A stretch of 64,000 nucleotides of DNA from DATFTE01 sp963840665 (GTDB lineage: Bacteria > Acidobacteriota > Terriglobia > Terriglobales > Acidobacteriaceae), in NCBI GenBank assembly GCA_963840665.1, contig CAWIZO010000002.1, positions 381,771-445,770 on the forward strand, given 5' to 3'. Positions 18,494-27,804 of this stretch are shown piece by piece. Made by a program: the position numbers and the translations under genes. How positions within the stretch are numbered: the stretch's first letter is position 1; each line of letters opens with the position of its first letter. The notes beneath the pieces were generated by a model, which saw nothing but the letters and a program-made list of their open reading frames with translations, ran no database searches and was not told the origin of the DNA.

Positions 18494-18834
18494 TTTGCTG
18501 CTCCCAGCGTCGAAGGAAGCTCAAACGTTCCGTCTACCACTTCCGCGAAATTTCTCTCTTCGCGCAAAATGATCCGCTTCGTCTGCGCCATCTCAAAGTT
18601 CGCCCGCGCCTCCGGATCCGCCCTTAACCTTGCCCGATAAGCCTCATACGACGCCAGGCTATCGAACGCAATCAATCCCCACGCCACATCGTTCGTGCCT
18701 TCATACGGCAGAAAATATCCCAGCAGATGCCCGCCACATCGCGGAATGATGCGCCCCCAATTCTCAGCATATTTCTTGAACTCTTCGCGCTGAAAAGGAT
18801 CGATCTGGTAGCGGATAAAACAAGTGATCGTCAC
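18490..18834 (-). CDS. NIPSNAP-family protein
   Basis: About 114 residues of ferredoxin-like fold with the NIPSNAP pattern ITCFIRYQIDPFQ at the start and the central GYFLPYEGTNDVAWGL. The GTG start at 18834 was chosen because GAGGAGG lies directly upstream. A longer reading to 18951 would add a twin-arginine-like stretch (RRDAMGVMLA), but family members are cytoplasmic and start where the GTG does. Function is unknown; it is coupled to the PEP mutase-like gene and divergent from an ArsR-type regulator gene. Confidence 0.78.
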   Translation of the reverse strand: MTITCFIRYQIDPFQREEFKKYAENWGRIIPRCGGHLLGYFLPYEGTNDVAWGLIAFDSLASYEAYRARLRADPEARANFEMAQTKRIILREERNFAEVVDGTFELPSTLGAAK

Positions 18835-19002
18835 GGATGTCCTCCTCGAAGTATCGCGGACCGATGCATCCCCGAGCCCCATGGCCAGTGCCGTAGCCAG
18901 CATTACTCCCATGGCATCACGGCGCGTGATCAGGTCAGAAGTCGAATGCATATCAGCAATATGTCAGTTGCCCGGCAGGAACACTTCGTCTACCATCAAA
19001 CT

Positions 19003-19698
19003 ATGAATGTAGCCACGCATCCCGACACGGCCGTTTCCAAAATCGCCGCCGCCATCGGGGAACCCGCCCGCGCCCGTATGCTCTACTGCCTCTCCGACGG
19101 CCGCGCCCGCACCAGCACCGAACTCGCAGTCGTCGCCGAAGTCACGCCATCCACCGCCAGCGTGCACCTCCAGCGTCTGAGAACCGAGCGCCTGGTGAAG
19201 GTTTTCGCGCAGGGGAAACATCGTTATTACAGCCTGGAAGGAACCAACGTAGCCGCCGCTCTCGAAGCTCTAAGCGTACTTGCCGGAAGTCCCCGCGCCG
19301 TTTTTGCGCCCAATACGCCGACCGGACTTCGCGCCGCCCGCACCTGCTACGACCATCTCGCCGGCACTCTGGGTGTCACCTTGCATGACCGCTTCACCGC
19401 TCTCGATTGGCTCGAAGCTACGAGGGACAACAATTGCGAGCTTACTCCCGCGGGAACCAAAGCCTTTACCGCACTCGGCATTAACCTCGACGAAGCCCGA
19501 AGCCTCCGCCGCCGTTTCGCCTACGCCTGCGTCGATTGGAGCGAGCGCCGCCCGCATCTCGGAGGAGCGCTAGGCGCCGCACTGTTGAAAGTGGCTTTGA
19601 AAAAGAAATGGATCGTCCCAGACCTCGACAGCCGCGCCCTCTCCATCACCAAGCACGGACGCCGTGAAATGCACGCTCGTTTTGGCTTGCCTCTCTAG
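19003..19698 (+). CDS. ArsR/winged-helix transcriptional regulator
   Basis: About 231 residues. The N-terminal winged helix covers residues ~10-85, with IGEPARARMLYCLSDG and VTPSTASVHLQRL as recognition region, followed by KHRYYSLEG. The C-terminal half, with many Arg and His, is typical of longer ArsR-like repressors without a clear metal site; Cys occur singly at RTCYDH and NNCEL. It probably binds the 168-bp region it shares with the divergent NIPSNAP/PEPM pair, an inference from gene order. Confidence 0.82.
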   Translation: MNVATHPDTAVSKIAAAIGEPARARMLYCLSDGRARTSTELAVVAEVTPSTASVHLQRLRTERLVKVFAQGKHRYYSLEGTNVAAALEALSVLAGSPRAVFAPNTPTGLRAARTCYDHLAGTLGVTLHDRFTALDWLEATRDNNCELTPAGTKAFTALGINLDEARSLRRRFAYACVDWSERRPHLGGALGAALLKVALKKKWIVPDLDSRALSITKHGRREMHARFGLPL

Positions 19699-19746
19699 CA
19701 TCATTCGCGAGGCTCGTGTATTCTCGCCCCGCACTCGAGAAATTCT

Positions 19747-21414
19747 TTGCCGAAGAACAAAGCGCAGACCCCCGATCGACGGCCGATAACCAGTTGGTCC
19801 CACAAACACGCGCTGTTCCTCACCGCAGCTACGCTCGCCTGCCTCCTGCCCTTCTCCGGCAAAGCCTTTCACATGGACGACCCGCTCTTTCTCTGGTCCG
19901 CCCAACAGATCGAGCACCATCCCTCCAATCCCTACGGATTCGATCTCGTCTGGTACTTCATTCGTATGCCGATGTGGGCAGTGACAAAAAATCCCCCGCT
20001 CGCCTCTTACTACGCAGCTTTAGTCGGCAGCATTGCGGGATGGTCCGAGCACATCATGCATCTCGCGTTCCTCGTTCCCGCGCTTGCCCTGATCCTCGGC
20101 ACCTACCAACTGGCCCGTCACTTCACGCAGCATCCGCTTGTCGCCGCCGCCATCACTCTCGTCGCTCCCGTTGTCATGGTGTCTGCTACCAGCGTGATGT
20201 GCGACACGTTGATGCTCGCGCTCTGGGTCTGGGCCGCCATCTTCTGGATCAAAGGCCTCGACGCTCCCAAGCCTCTCTACCTTTTTTCGTCCGCGCTGCT
20301 CCTCTCCGCCTGCGCCCTGACCAAGTATTTCGGCGTATGCCTCATCCCACTTCTTCTTGCCTACTCTCTCTTCCGTCGCCGCCGCCTCGAAACCCGGCTC
20401 TGGTACCTGCTCATCCCGGTTGCCGCATTGATCGAATATCAACTCTGGACCATGCATCTCTACGGCCAGGGTTTGCTCTCCGACGCCGTCTCTTACACCC
20501 TCGACGAGAGCACAGCCCAAAGCGGCCTCTTCGCCCAACTCCTCCTCGGCCTCTCCTTCGCCGGAGGCTGCACCTTGCCCGCCTTATTCTTTGCTCCGAT
20601 TCTTTGGTCGTGGGAGAAATTGATCGCTCCCATCGCTGTCGCCGCGCTCGCGGCCCTTTTCTTCTATTTAGGATGGATTCACATCGCCAGCGACTTCACG
20701 CTCGCGCATCCCGCGGAAGTAAGCATCCAATTCGGATTCTTCATTCTGAGCGGACTCTGCGTGCTGGCCCTCAGCGTCACCGACTTCTGGCGAAATCGTG
20801 ACGCCGATTCGTTGTTCCTCACCCTCTGGGTCCTTGGAACGTTCATCTTCGCAACCTTCATCAATTGGACCATCAACGCCCGCTCGGTTCTCCCGCTGGT
20901 TCCAGCCCTAGCCATCGTGATCGCCAGGCGCCTCGAATCGGTAAAACTTTCGCGGGCTCGTCTCGCCATTCCACTTGCCGTCTGTTGTCTCCTTTCTTTG
21001 TGGATCGCCAGCGGAGACGCCGCCTTCGCCAACTCCGCTCGCGAGGCCGCGGACAGGATTCATGACCAAGCCGCCGGCCAGCCCGGCACCCTCTGGTTCG
21101 CGGGACACTGGGGATTTCAGTACTACATGCAGCAACACGGCGCCAAGCCTTACGATCAAAAAACCAACCTGTCCAAGCCGGGAGAGATACTGATCATGCC
21201 CGGCAACAACAGCAACCTCTTTGAAGTCCCCTCAGATCTGATCACCCACATCATCGAGCTACCCATGGCCCGCGGAGTCACCACCTCCCGCGGCACATCC
21301 GGCGCCGGATTCTATTCTTCGGTCTGGGGTCCACTCCCTTTTTCCTTCGGCCCCGTTCCGCCGGAGCGTTACAGCTTCGTCCGCCTACCGCAGCAACCTC
21401 TCGGCCTTCACTAA
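19747..21414 (+). CDS. GT39-like polytopic membrane glycosyltransferase
   Basis: 555 residues with a cytoplasmic start and about ten hydrophobic helices. The first external loop contains FHMDDPLFLWSAQ, whose paired Asp residues match the catalytic site of PMT/ArnT-type GT-C enzymes, and KNPPLASYYAAL follows as in the same family. The last ~120 residues form a soluble domain. Such enzymes transfer sugar from a polyprenyl phosphate to protein or lipid on the outer face of the inner membrane. The acceptor cannot be told. It follows the ArsR-type gene at 48 bp but need not be its target. Confidence 0.8.
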   Translation: MPKNKAQTPDRRPITSWSHKHALFLTAATLACLLPFSGKAFHMDDPLFLWSAQQIEHHPSNPYGFDLVWYFIRMPMWAVTKNPPLASYYAALVGSIAGWSEHIMHLAFLVPALALILGTYQLARHFTQHPLVAAAITLVAPVVMVSATSVMCDTLMLALWVWAAIFWIKGLDAPKPLYLFSSALLLSACALTKYFGVCLIPLLLAYSLFRRRRLETRLWYLLIPVAALIEYQLWTMHLYGQGLLSDAVSYTLDESTAQSGLFAQLLLGLSFAGGCTLPALFFAPILWSWEKLIAPIAVAALAALFFYLGWIHIASDFTLAHPAEVSIQFGFFILSGLCVLALSVTDFWRNRDADSLFLTLWVLGTFIFATFINWTINARSVLPLVPALAIVIARRLESVKLSRARLAIPLAVCCLLSLWIASGDAAFANSAREAADRIHDQAAGQPGTLWFAGHWGFQYYMQQHGAKPYDQKTNLSKPGEILIMPGNNSNLFEVPSDLITHIIELPMARGVTTSRGTSGAGFYSSVWGPLPFSFGPVPPERYSFVRLPQQPLGLH

Positions 21415-21488
21415 AAATCGCCGAACACGATTTCCCCATCGAAGCATGACAGCCCGGGAGGAGAAAGCCACCGCAAACGAAACGCACC

Positions 21489-22853
21489 CTACCGCATCGC
21501 CGGCGCCAACGGCATATTCACCTCGCGCACAGGACGATCCACCTCCCCCGCCCGCGTCGGCGCTTCCAACCCGTCCGTCAGCATGAACCCCTTCAGCGCG
21601 ATCGCATTCGTCCACAACGTTTCGAGCGCCATGATGTAATCCGTTTGCAATTGAAACATCGTCCGCTGCGCAATCAACACCTGCGGATAGGCCGCCGCCA
21701 TCTGCTGATAACTCGTCTTGTATAAGTCGTAAGCCTTCTGCGCCCGCGGCAGCATCCGCTCCCGATATCGCTCCACCGCCAACCGCGAATTGCTGTAGTT
21801 CTCCAACAACGAGGCCGCGCGTTCCCGCAACACCAACTGGATTCGTTGCACCTCTTGCCGCGAACGTTCCACTTCCGCTCTCGCCGCCTCCACGTTTCCC
21901 TGATTGCGATTGAACAACGGGATCTCCACTCCCGCATCGGCAAATCCCTGCAATCCAATCGGACGCCCGCTCGTCGCATCCAACTCCCGGTTCTGCTGCA
22001 TTCCCGCCCGCAACTGCAAATCCGGAATAGACTCCTTGCGCGCCCGCGTCAGCGACGCCTCCGCCTTCACCACTCCGGCCTGCGCAATCTTCACCGCCGG
22101 ACTCTCCTCCACAATCGCCTGCAGCCATCGCTCAGGACTATCCTCCGGAACCTCCTCCAGCCGCCCATCCAGATGTGTCATCTTTAATGACGGTTTCCCC
22201 GCCGCCGCCCCCAGCTCCCTCCACACGCGTAGTTGATTCTGCTCCGCCATCGTCGCCGCCAGATCCGCCTGCTCACTTTCCACCTCCGCCTGCAGGACGT
22301 CTGGCTGATCCGCCTGCCCCACATTCGCCAACTGATGCGAAGTCTGGACCGCCTCCTGCGCGACTTGTTCCAATTCATGCCGCACATCCACCATCTCTTG
22401 CGCCGCCAACGCCCGGTAATACGCCAGCCGCACACCGTTCAACACGCGCAGCTTCTGTTCTTCCGCCTCCGACTCGGCTTGCTTCTTCTCTTGCTGGCGC
22501 ACCTTGCGACTGAACCCGAGCTTGCCGCCCAGCACAATATCCTGGCTCACGAAAAATCCCTGCTCCCCGCCGCGTTGCACGCCGCCGCGAATCTGCTCTC
22601 CCTGATAACCCACCGTCGGATTGGGATACAGCCCGCTCTGCTGCTCGCGTCCCGCAGCCGCCCGCACCTCCGCCGCACTCTGCGCCAACGTTGGATTATT
22701 CTCCAACGCCATTTGCTCCAACTGGGGGAGTGTCAGAATAGAAGACGCTTCCGCGGCATGTTTCATCCCCGGCATCTCCTGCCCCCACGCGCCCAGCGCC
22801 ACGAAGCCAATCAGTACCGTAGTCATCTTCAGTGACTTAAATATCCGTTTCAT
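21489..22853 (-). CDS. TolC/CzcC-family outer membrane efflux protein
   Basis: 454 residues: a signal peptide of ~24 residues, a Met/His bit EMPGMKHAAE, then two copies of the outer membrane efflux repeat with long coiled coils (LTLPQLEQMALENNPTL near 40 and PVVKI/VEESPAVKIAQ near 245). The segment YPNPTVGYQGEQ is typical of the CzcC/CusC group. It would form a trimeric outer membrane duct. It lies just downstream of the multicopper oxidase gene on the same strand, 51 bp apart, so copper or other metal export is likely. No inner-membrane pump gene is in the window. Confidence 0.85.
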   Translation of the reverse strand: MKRIFKSLKMTTVLIGFVALGAWGQEMPGMKHAAEASSILTLPQLEQMALENNPTLAQSAAEVRAAAGREQQSGLYPNPTVGYQGEQIRGGVQRGGEQGFFVSQDIVLGGKLGFSRKVRQQEKKQAESEAEEQKLRVLNGVRLAYYRALAAQEMVDVRHELEQVAQEAVQTSHQLANVGQADQPDVLQAEVESEQADLAATMAEQNQLRVWRELGAAAGKPSLKMTHLDGRLEEVPEDSPERWLQAIVEESPAVKIAQAGVVKAEASLTRARKESIPDLQLRAGMQQNRELDATSGRPIGLQGFADAGVEIPLFNRNQGNVEAARAEVERSRQEVQRIQLVLRERAASLLENYSNSRLAVERYRERMLPRAQKAYDLYKTSYQQMAAAYPQVLIAQRTMFQLQTDYIMALETLWTNAIALKGFMLTDGLEAPTRAGEVDRPVREVNMPLAPAMR

Positions 22854-22904
22854 AAAGTTCTCCGAAGCCTTGGTTTTCTTCGCGCTCTTTGCGCACTTTG
22901 CGGT
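22854..22904. repeat. CGCAAAGG-type spacer repeat, copy 4
   Basis: Between the oxidase and TolC-like genes the minus strand carries CCGCAAAGTGCGCAAAGAGC, the same unit that fills the lipid-locus spacers. Confidence 0.6.
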
Positions 22905-24269
22905 TCAAGCTTTCGCCTTCATCCTCATAATCTCGTCATACTTGTCAGGCTCCAGCACCCGCACAAACGTCATCATTCCCTGCATAAACCCGCTCCACCC
23001 CGGACGCAGCCCAAAGTTCTCCGGCTTATCCACCATCTTGTCCATCGCCATCCCGGGACCCTCCATGAACGCATCCTGCGGAAATCCCGGCACGGAGTTG
23101 GCATCTTTGCTGACATCCGCCTCCATCATTTCCATTCCGTGATGCTGCATACCGCCCATGGCCCCAGTAGTCGTCGCCTTCTCGTCCGTTGATCCCACGC
23201 CCATCCCTCTGCCCAGGCTCGGCCCGTTGTCCCCGCCGCGCACCATTCCCATCCCTTCTTCCATCCCCAATCCTGCAGGCATTCCGCCGCGCCGCGACAT
23301 CGGACCCACCATCGACGACATCTGATTCATCATGTGATGTGGCAGGTGACAATGAATCATCCAATCCCCGGGATTATTCGCCACAAACTCCACATCGCAC
23401 GCCTCCGCCACTCCCACCAACGCCGTGTTCTTCGGACCCCACGCCGCCTGCGGCTGTCTTCCTGCCTCCGATCCTGTAATGACAAAAGTGTGACCATGCA
23501 AATGTATAGGGTGATGATCCATCCCCAGATTGATAAACCTCAGGCGCACACGGTCATTCAAGCGCACCAAAATCGGCGTCGTCGCCGGACCCGACTTCCC
23601 ATTCAACGTCAGCCAGTTGAATTCCATGTTCATCGAATTCGGCACCGGGTTATTCGGCAGCACCGCATACTCTTGAAGAATCAGCGCGAAATCCTGATCC
23701 ACAGCCGGCTCGTACGCTTCCTTCGGATGCATAATGAAAGCCCCAATCATTCCCATCATTTCCTGCATCGCCATGTGGGAGTGATAGAAAAACGTCCCCG
23801 CCTGATGCAGCGTGAACTCGTAGACAAACCGCCCGCCCGGCGCAATCGGATCCTGACTGCTTCCCGGCGCTCCATCCATCGCAAACGGAATTTCAAATCC
23901 GTGCCAGTGCATCGACGTCGGCTCCGGCAAATGATTGTCGACAATGATGCGCACGCGATCGCCCTGATTGATCTGAATCGTAGGCCCCGGCGCGCTCCCG
24001 TTGTATCCCCAAAGATCAACAATCTTCCCCGGCATCAACTCCTGTTTCACCGGCTCGGCGATCAAATGAAACTCCTTCACTCCGCCATCCATGCGAAACG
24101 GCAACTGCGGCACATCCGGAGTCTGCACTAAAACAGGCCTTGTTGTGGGCGCCCCAGCTTTCGGCTTTTTCGAAGGGTGGGATTCGTTCTGTACCTGCGA
24201 AACCGCGTGCGCCGCCAATCCCGCGCCCAACCCCAAAACACCACTAAGAAAACCGCGTCGACTCTTCAT
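22905..24269 (-). CDS. Multicopper oxidase, Tat-exported (CopA-like)
   Basis: About 454 residues. The ATG at 24269 has GGAAGGAAA upstream and gives a twin-arginine signal SRRGFLSGVLG. All four copper-ligand segments are present: MHWHGFEIP, YHSHMAMQ, HPIHLHGHTF and WMIHCHLPHHM. The C-terminal ~120 residues are Met- and His-rich (MGGMQHHGMEMM), as in copper-resistance oxidases. It should oxidise Cu(I) in the periplasm. The ligand set is complete, so activity is likely. Flanking genes for a TolC-like protein and a small His/Cys-rich protein support a copper-handling operon. Confidence 0.9.
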   Translation of the reverse strand: MKSRRGFLSGVLGLGAGLAAHAVSQVQNESHPSKKPKAGAPTTRPVLVQTPDVPQLPFRMDGGVKEFHLIAEPVKQELMPGKIVDLWGYNGSAPGPTIQINQGDRVRIIVDNHLPEPTSMHWHGFEIPFAMDGAPGSSQDPIAPGGRFVYEFTLHQAGTFFYHSHMAMQEMMGMIGAFIMHPKEAYEPAVDQDFALILQEYAVLPNNPVPNSMNMEFNWLTLNGKSGPATTPILVRLNDRVRLRFINLGMDHHPIHLHGHTFVITGSEAGRQPQAAWGPKNTALVGVAEACDVEFVANNPGDWMIHCHLPHHMMNQMSSMVGPMSRRGGMPAGLGMEEGMGMVRGGDNGPSLGRGMGVGSTDEKATTTGAMGGMQHHGMEMMEADVSKDANSVPGFPQDAFMEGPGMAMDKMVDKPENFGLRPGWSGFMQGMMTFVRVLEPDKYDEIMRMKAKA

Positions 24270-24289
24270 AAATGTTTTCCTTCCAAACA

Positions 24290-24410
24290 TACCCACGTGG
24301 AGCGAACGCCCTCGACCGCCCAGCCGCGAAGCGGCGTCAGAATACAGCCCACGGCGCAAGCCGTGGGTCAACAGCCTCACCCACAAGTCCCGAAGGGACG
24401 AAAGACACTA
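24290..24410. repeat. Three small GNRA-loop hairpins between copper-locus genes
   Basis: The spacer holds three perfect hairpins: 24324-24334 (ccgcgaagcgg), 24348-24367 (cccacggcgcaagccgtggg, an 8-bp stem with a gcaa loop) and 24387-24399 (gtcccgaagggac). Hairpins of this kind are common interspersed repeats in Acidobacteriota and could stabilise or process the mRNA between the small protein gene and the oxidase gene. Confidence 0.7.
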
Positions 24411-24429
24411 AGCACTGGAAAAAAGGAAT

Positions 24430-24834
24430 CTAGATCCGAAGAATGGACTCTCCAACCCTCACCAGACCGGGCGGCCCAGCTACTTCAAAATACACAACCG
24501 CGTCACCGTCGCGTTCCGCGGTCTCATCTTCTTTATCCCCAACAAGCGGATTCCGTTCGCTGGAAATGTTTTCCCGAGAAACAAGCGATTTTCCCACTCG
24601 CGCAACCATGGAGCCCGAACAATTCGTCTCGCAAATACGCGACCCCACACTCACCGAACGCGGAGCCGTCATCCCGGCATGATGATGATGACGTGCCATG
24701 CCCGATGCAACCGGTGAGTGCTTCTGCATCCCGTTCGATCCCAGACACCAGATCGCACACGCCTCCGCCCGGCTCACGGTGCCCATCAGGATCACCGAAA
24801 ACAACAACACCATTGCCGTTAGACGCGCCGCCAT
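24430..24834 (-). CDS. Small exported His/Met/Cys protein of the copper locus
   Basis: About 134 residues starting at an ATG that gives a clear signal peptide (AMVLLFSVILMGTVSRAEA). The mature start has Cys pairs in EACAIWCLG, then Met/His in GMQKHS and a run of four His in ARHHHHAGM, then CETNCSG. These are soft-metal ligands, and the gene stands upstream of the copper oxidase on the same strand, so a periplasmic copper-binding role is a fair guess. I recognise no named family. Longer upstream starts lack a signal peptide. Confidence 0.65.
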   Translation of the reverse strand: MAARLTAMVLLFSVILMGTVSRAEACAIWCLGSNGMQKHSPVASGMARHHHHAGMTAPRSVSVGSRICETNCSGSMVARVGKSLVSRENISSERNPLVGDKEDETAERDGDAVVYFEVAGPPGLVRVGESILRI

Positions 24835-24878
24835 TTCCGCAACTCTACCCCACCATTCCCACGCGCGCAACCCATCCC

Positions 24879-26306
24879 TCACTGCGCCGTCAACGTCGTC
24901 GTCTGCAACATCCCCGCATTCGACCCTCCGCTCGTCCACACCGGATGCGCAATCCCGCCCGAAGGCTCCGCCACTATCCCCGCGTAATCTCCAATAAACA
25001 TTCCCGCGGAAACCAGCGCCGGCGTTACTCGCGCATTCGGCGCAAAAGTCGCCGCATTGTCCGTGCTGTTGGTCGCGTAAATGTCATACTGCGCAGTCCC
25101 CGACGCGTTCCTCGTATCGAACCACGACATATGCAGAATACCGCCATTATCCACCGCCGCCGAAGGAAAGATCCGCTGTCCCGCCGTCGAGTCGTTTACC
25201 GATATCGGAGTCGTGAATCCGCCTGCTCCCTTCGGCTGCAGCGATCTCGTCACCACTATGTCCGACCCCGTCCCATTCTGCTGCGCATAAATGTCGTAGA
25301 CATACTCCGCACCACTTACCGGACTTACCACAATCGTCGGACCGCTATTCTTCCGGTAAGTCGTCGTGAAGGTCACATCCGCGTAGCTCGGCGTGATCGC
25401 CGCCGGCGGCGAAAAAGTCTGCCCTCCATCCGTTGAGATCGCCAGCATGTGCTGCGCCTGGCTGTTTCCCAGCGACACCTCGAACGATGCATACACCGTA
25501 CCATCCGATCCAACCGTCATCTGCGGCCACTGCACATCGGTCGTCCCCGAAGTCAGCGTCATTGGAGCCGACCAGGTCACCCCGTGGTCCGTCGATCGTG
25601 ATACCGCAATGAACTTATTCGTACATCCGCCCGAGGAACATCCGGTAAAGTGGATCCATGTCACATACACATATCCCGAAGAACTTCCGCTGCTGTTATC
25701 CACCGCCAGCGAGTCCTTATCTTCTCCGAAAGTATCGCTCGTCGACGTGTTAGTAAATACCGGACGGCACACCGAGGCTGTCAGTGTCACGCTGGGCAAT
25801 GATCCCACGCACACATACACTCCCGACCCCGGATGTGGTCCCGACCCCGGCGTCTGCGCATAAATCCCGCTTAGGAACACATTTCCCAACTTATCGATCC
25901 CGATACTCGGATCGCGATTGTCGGCCCACACTGCTCCATCTGAGGTCGTCGGAGTCGTGCCGCCACTCAGTGGCACAAACGTATCGTTCCACGCTGCGCC
26001 GCCATCCGTCGAAATCGAGTAACGCGTGGTCCCCAATCCGTTCGTGCGCAGCGAGAAATCGGTAATCATCCCCACTAGATTCGAGTGGTTGTTTGGATCG
26101 ATCGCAATGACCTCCTCCGCCTCCGGCTGCGAAGTCGTAGCCGTCACGATCGTTCCCACCGCATAAGCGCTTCCGTGAAATTTGGGCGGTGGAGGGGGCG
26201 GCGGAGGAGGGTTACTCGACGAGGAACCGCCGCCACAACCGTTCCACGTCAACAACAACAAAAGACTCGCCACAATTCCTGCCAGCCAGAGACGACGCTT
26301 GTTCAT
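24879..26306 (-). CDS. Secreted or lipid-anchored BNR sialidase-like protein
   Basis: About 475 residues. The start at 26306 gives a hydrophobic leader ending in WNGCGGGSSSS, possibly a lipoprotein attachment Cys, then a run of nine Pro. The rest is a beta-propeller with Asp-boxes: STDGGAAWND, STDHGVTWSA and STDGGQTFSP. No sialidase Arg triad can be confirmed. Such proteins are often called exo-alpha-sialidases, but binding or other glycan roles are equally possible. Low-complexity Ser/Pro linker separates the propeller from the membrane. Confidence 0.78.
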   Translation of the reverse strand: MNKRRLWLAGIVASLLLLLTWNGCGGGSSSSNPPPPPPPPPKFHGSAYAVGTIVTATTSQPEAEEVIAIDPNNHSNLVGMITDFSLRTNGLGTTRYSISTDGGAAWNDTFVPLSGGTTPTTSDGAVWADNRDPSIGIDKLGNVFLSGIYAQTPGSGPHPGSGVYVCVGSLPSVTLTASVCRPVFTNTSTSDTFGEDKDSLAVDNSSGSSSGYVYVTWIHFTGCSSGGCTNKFIAVSRSTDHGVTWSAPMTLTSGTTDVQWPQMTVGSDGTVYASFEVSLGNSQAQHMLAISTDGGQTFSPPAAITPSYADVTFTTTYRKNSGPTIVVSPVSGAEYVYDIYAQQNGTGSDIVVTRSLQPKGAGGFTTPISVNDSTAGQRIFPSAAVDNGGILHMSWFDTRNASGTAQYDIYATNSTDNAATFAPNARVTPALVSAGMFIGDYAGIVAEPSGGIAHPVWTSGGSNAGMLQTTTLTAQ

Positions 26307-26634
26307 AGGGCCCTTGCTCCCGGAAAACTTTGCGCAAAAGCATACACTACTCCAGGCAAGAGCCTTCAAACCGCCCGCCCCATAGGCGTCACCTAAGTAA
26401 ACCATTGTCTTAGGCGGGACCCGAGCCCTCTCTTGTGAACTGGACGACGATTCTCTTCAGCGCCGTAGGAGCGACCGCCAATAGCCCGGCGCTTCAGCGC
26501 CGGGAAGAGCGCCCTCTTTGAGCAAGTCCAGTAGGGACGACTGAACTCCTCATTTGCTGCGCTACCTTTCAACCGGAACACACCCAACCGGGTTCCGTTA
26601 AATGCCTTTCCCCCTGTCGTAAAATCAACCTAGC
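26307..26634. other. Spacer with one strong hairpin, no gene seen
   Basis: This 328-bp gap separates divergent genes and should hold both promoters. A perfect 8-bp stem with a ttca loop lies at 26485-26504 (cccggcgcttcagcgccggg), another member of the small hairpin repeats of the window. No open frame with a ribosome-binding site or family resemblance was found. Confidence 0.6.
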
Positions 26635-27282
26635 GTGCAACCCGCTTATATCCCCGCTCTTCGCTTTCGCGCGCTCACGCCCTGGTATGACTTCATCATC
26701 CAGGCCACAATCCGCGAGCGGGTTTTCAAGTCCAGACTCATTCAACAGGCTTCCCTCCAGCCTGAAGACCGCATTCTTGATCTGGGCTGCGGCACCGGTA
26801 CGCTCACCCTTCTCCTAAAGTCGCAGTATCCCAGCACTCATGTCGAGGCCATCGACGCCGATCCCCAAATCCTGGGCATGGCTCGTGACAAGGCTGCGCG
26901 TGCTGGACTCGATATCTCTTTCCACCAAGTCTTGTCCCAAGCGCTTCCCTTTCCCGACGCTTCGCTCGATCACGTTTTTTCCAGCCTGCTATTTCATCAC
27001 CTTACGCGCGAGCAGAAACTCGGCACTCTCGCCGAAGTCCTCCGCATCCTTCGCCCCGGCGGCCGCCTTCATATCGCCGACTTCGGACGCCCCCAGAACG
27101 CAGCCATGCGCGCTGCCTTCTTCTTCGTACAAACTTTCGACGGATTCCCAACCACGCAAGACAATGTGGACGGCCTGCTACCCGGCCTGATTCACGACGC
27201 CGGCTTCCCTACTCCCGACGAGACCGCAACCTTCGCCACCATGTTCGGCACTATCCGCCTCATGCAAACCCAGAAACCATGA
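26635..27282 (+). CDS. Class I SAM-dependent methyltransferase
   Basis: 215 residues starting at a GTG. The SAM-binding motif I is ILDLGCGTGTLTL near residue 47, followed by the acidic AIDADPQ, the motif IV region LDHVFSSLLFHHLT and the post-I strand GGRLHIADFG. The pattern is that of UbiE/type-11 methyltransferases acting on small molecules such as quinones or lipids. The substrate is unknown. There is no neighbour on the same strand, so it is probably monocistronic. Confidence 0.85.
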   Translation: MQPAYIPALRFRALTPWYDFIIQATIRERVFKSRLIQQASLQPEDRILDLGCGTGTLTLLLKSQYPSTHVEAIDADPQILGMARDKAARAGLDISFHQVLSQALPFPDASLDHVFSSLLFHHLTREQKLGTLAEVLRILRPGGRLHIADFGRPQNAAMRAAFFFVQTFDGFPTTQDNVDGLLPGLIHDAGFPTPDETATFATMFGTIRLMQTQKP

Positions 27283-27296
27283 ATTCACCTGAGCAA

Positions 27297-27325
27297 ATAA
27301 AAAAGGCCGCCCGAAAGCAGCCTTC
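27297..27325 (-). terminator. Intrinsic terminator of the lipoprotein gene
   Basis: On the minus strand the stem AAGGCTGC / GCGGCCTT, with one bulge, is followed by TTTTTTATTT. It stands 21 bp past the stop of the leftward lipoprotein gene. Confidence 0.75.
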
Positions 27326-27345
27326 TCGGTACTAGGTACTAGGTA

Positions 27346-27804
27346 CTAGCCTTTCACCATCGTAAAGTTCCCCGACCCAGTACAACCGGAACCCGTCCCT
27401 GCCAGCACCCACGTCCCCGACACTGTGCCGTTATTCACCGTTCCATTTAGAACAAGATCATTACTACCATTTGATCCCGACTTACTCGACTGAATGTTCA
27501 GCGTGAACGAGCCGGTTATGTTTCCATTAAAGTTTCCGCCCAGCGTGAATCCGCCGGTCTCGGTCGCGCCTGTCCCGAAACATGCATTGGTAGTCGTGAA
27601 GTTGAAATTAGCCACGACCAGCCCACTGCTTCCCGACTGTGTCAGCGAAGTAGTGAACCCAAAAACCGGCTTGTTACCGCTGTCCAGCAGGGTTGCGGTC
27701 CAGTTGCCATTGATCGATCCGTTATTGTGTGCGTTGTTCGAAGTTCCACACGCGGACAACAGTAATGCTAGCGCCGCAAGCGCGGCGATACTCAAATACC
27801 TCAT
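27346..27804 (-). CDS. Small Gly/Ser/Asn-rich lipoprotein
   Basis: 152 residues. The signal peptide ends in the lipobox LSAC, so the mature protein begins with a lipid-modified Cys. It is followed by an Asn/Gly/Ser-rich beta-strand sequence with alternating NGN, FTL and GTV patterns, like small acidobacterial lipoproteins of unknown role. Two Cys (NACFG and GCTGS) could pair. An intrinsic terminator follows the gene. Surface or periplasmic location is likely; no function can be assigned. Confidence 0.7.
   Translation of the reverse strand: MRYLSIAALAALALLLSACGTSNNAHNNGSINGNWTATLLDSGNKPVFGFTTSLTQSGSSGLVVANFNFTTTNACFGTGATETGGFTLGGNFNGNITGSFTLNIQSSKSGSNGSNDLVLNGTVNNGTVSGTWVLAGTGSGCTGSGNFTMVKG

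Noticed and set aside
24177..25436. Plus-strand frame of 419 codons over the copper-locus end and the BNR gene.
   Set aside because: Arg/Pro/Ser-rich shadow of two opposite genes with no start signal.
27329..27350. ggtactaggtactaggtact tandem triplet.
   Set aside because: Only three short units in a spacer; no further evidence for a functional repeat.
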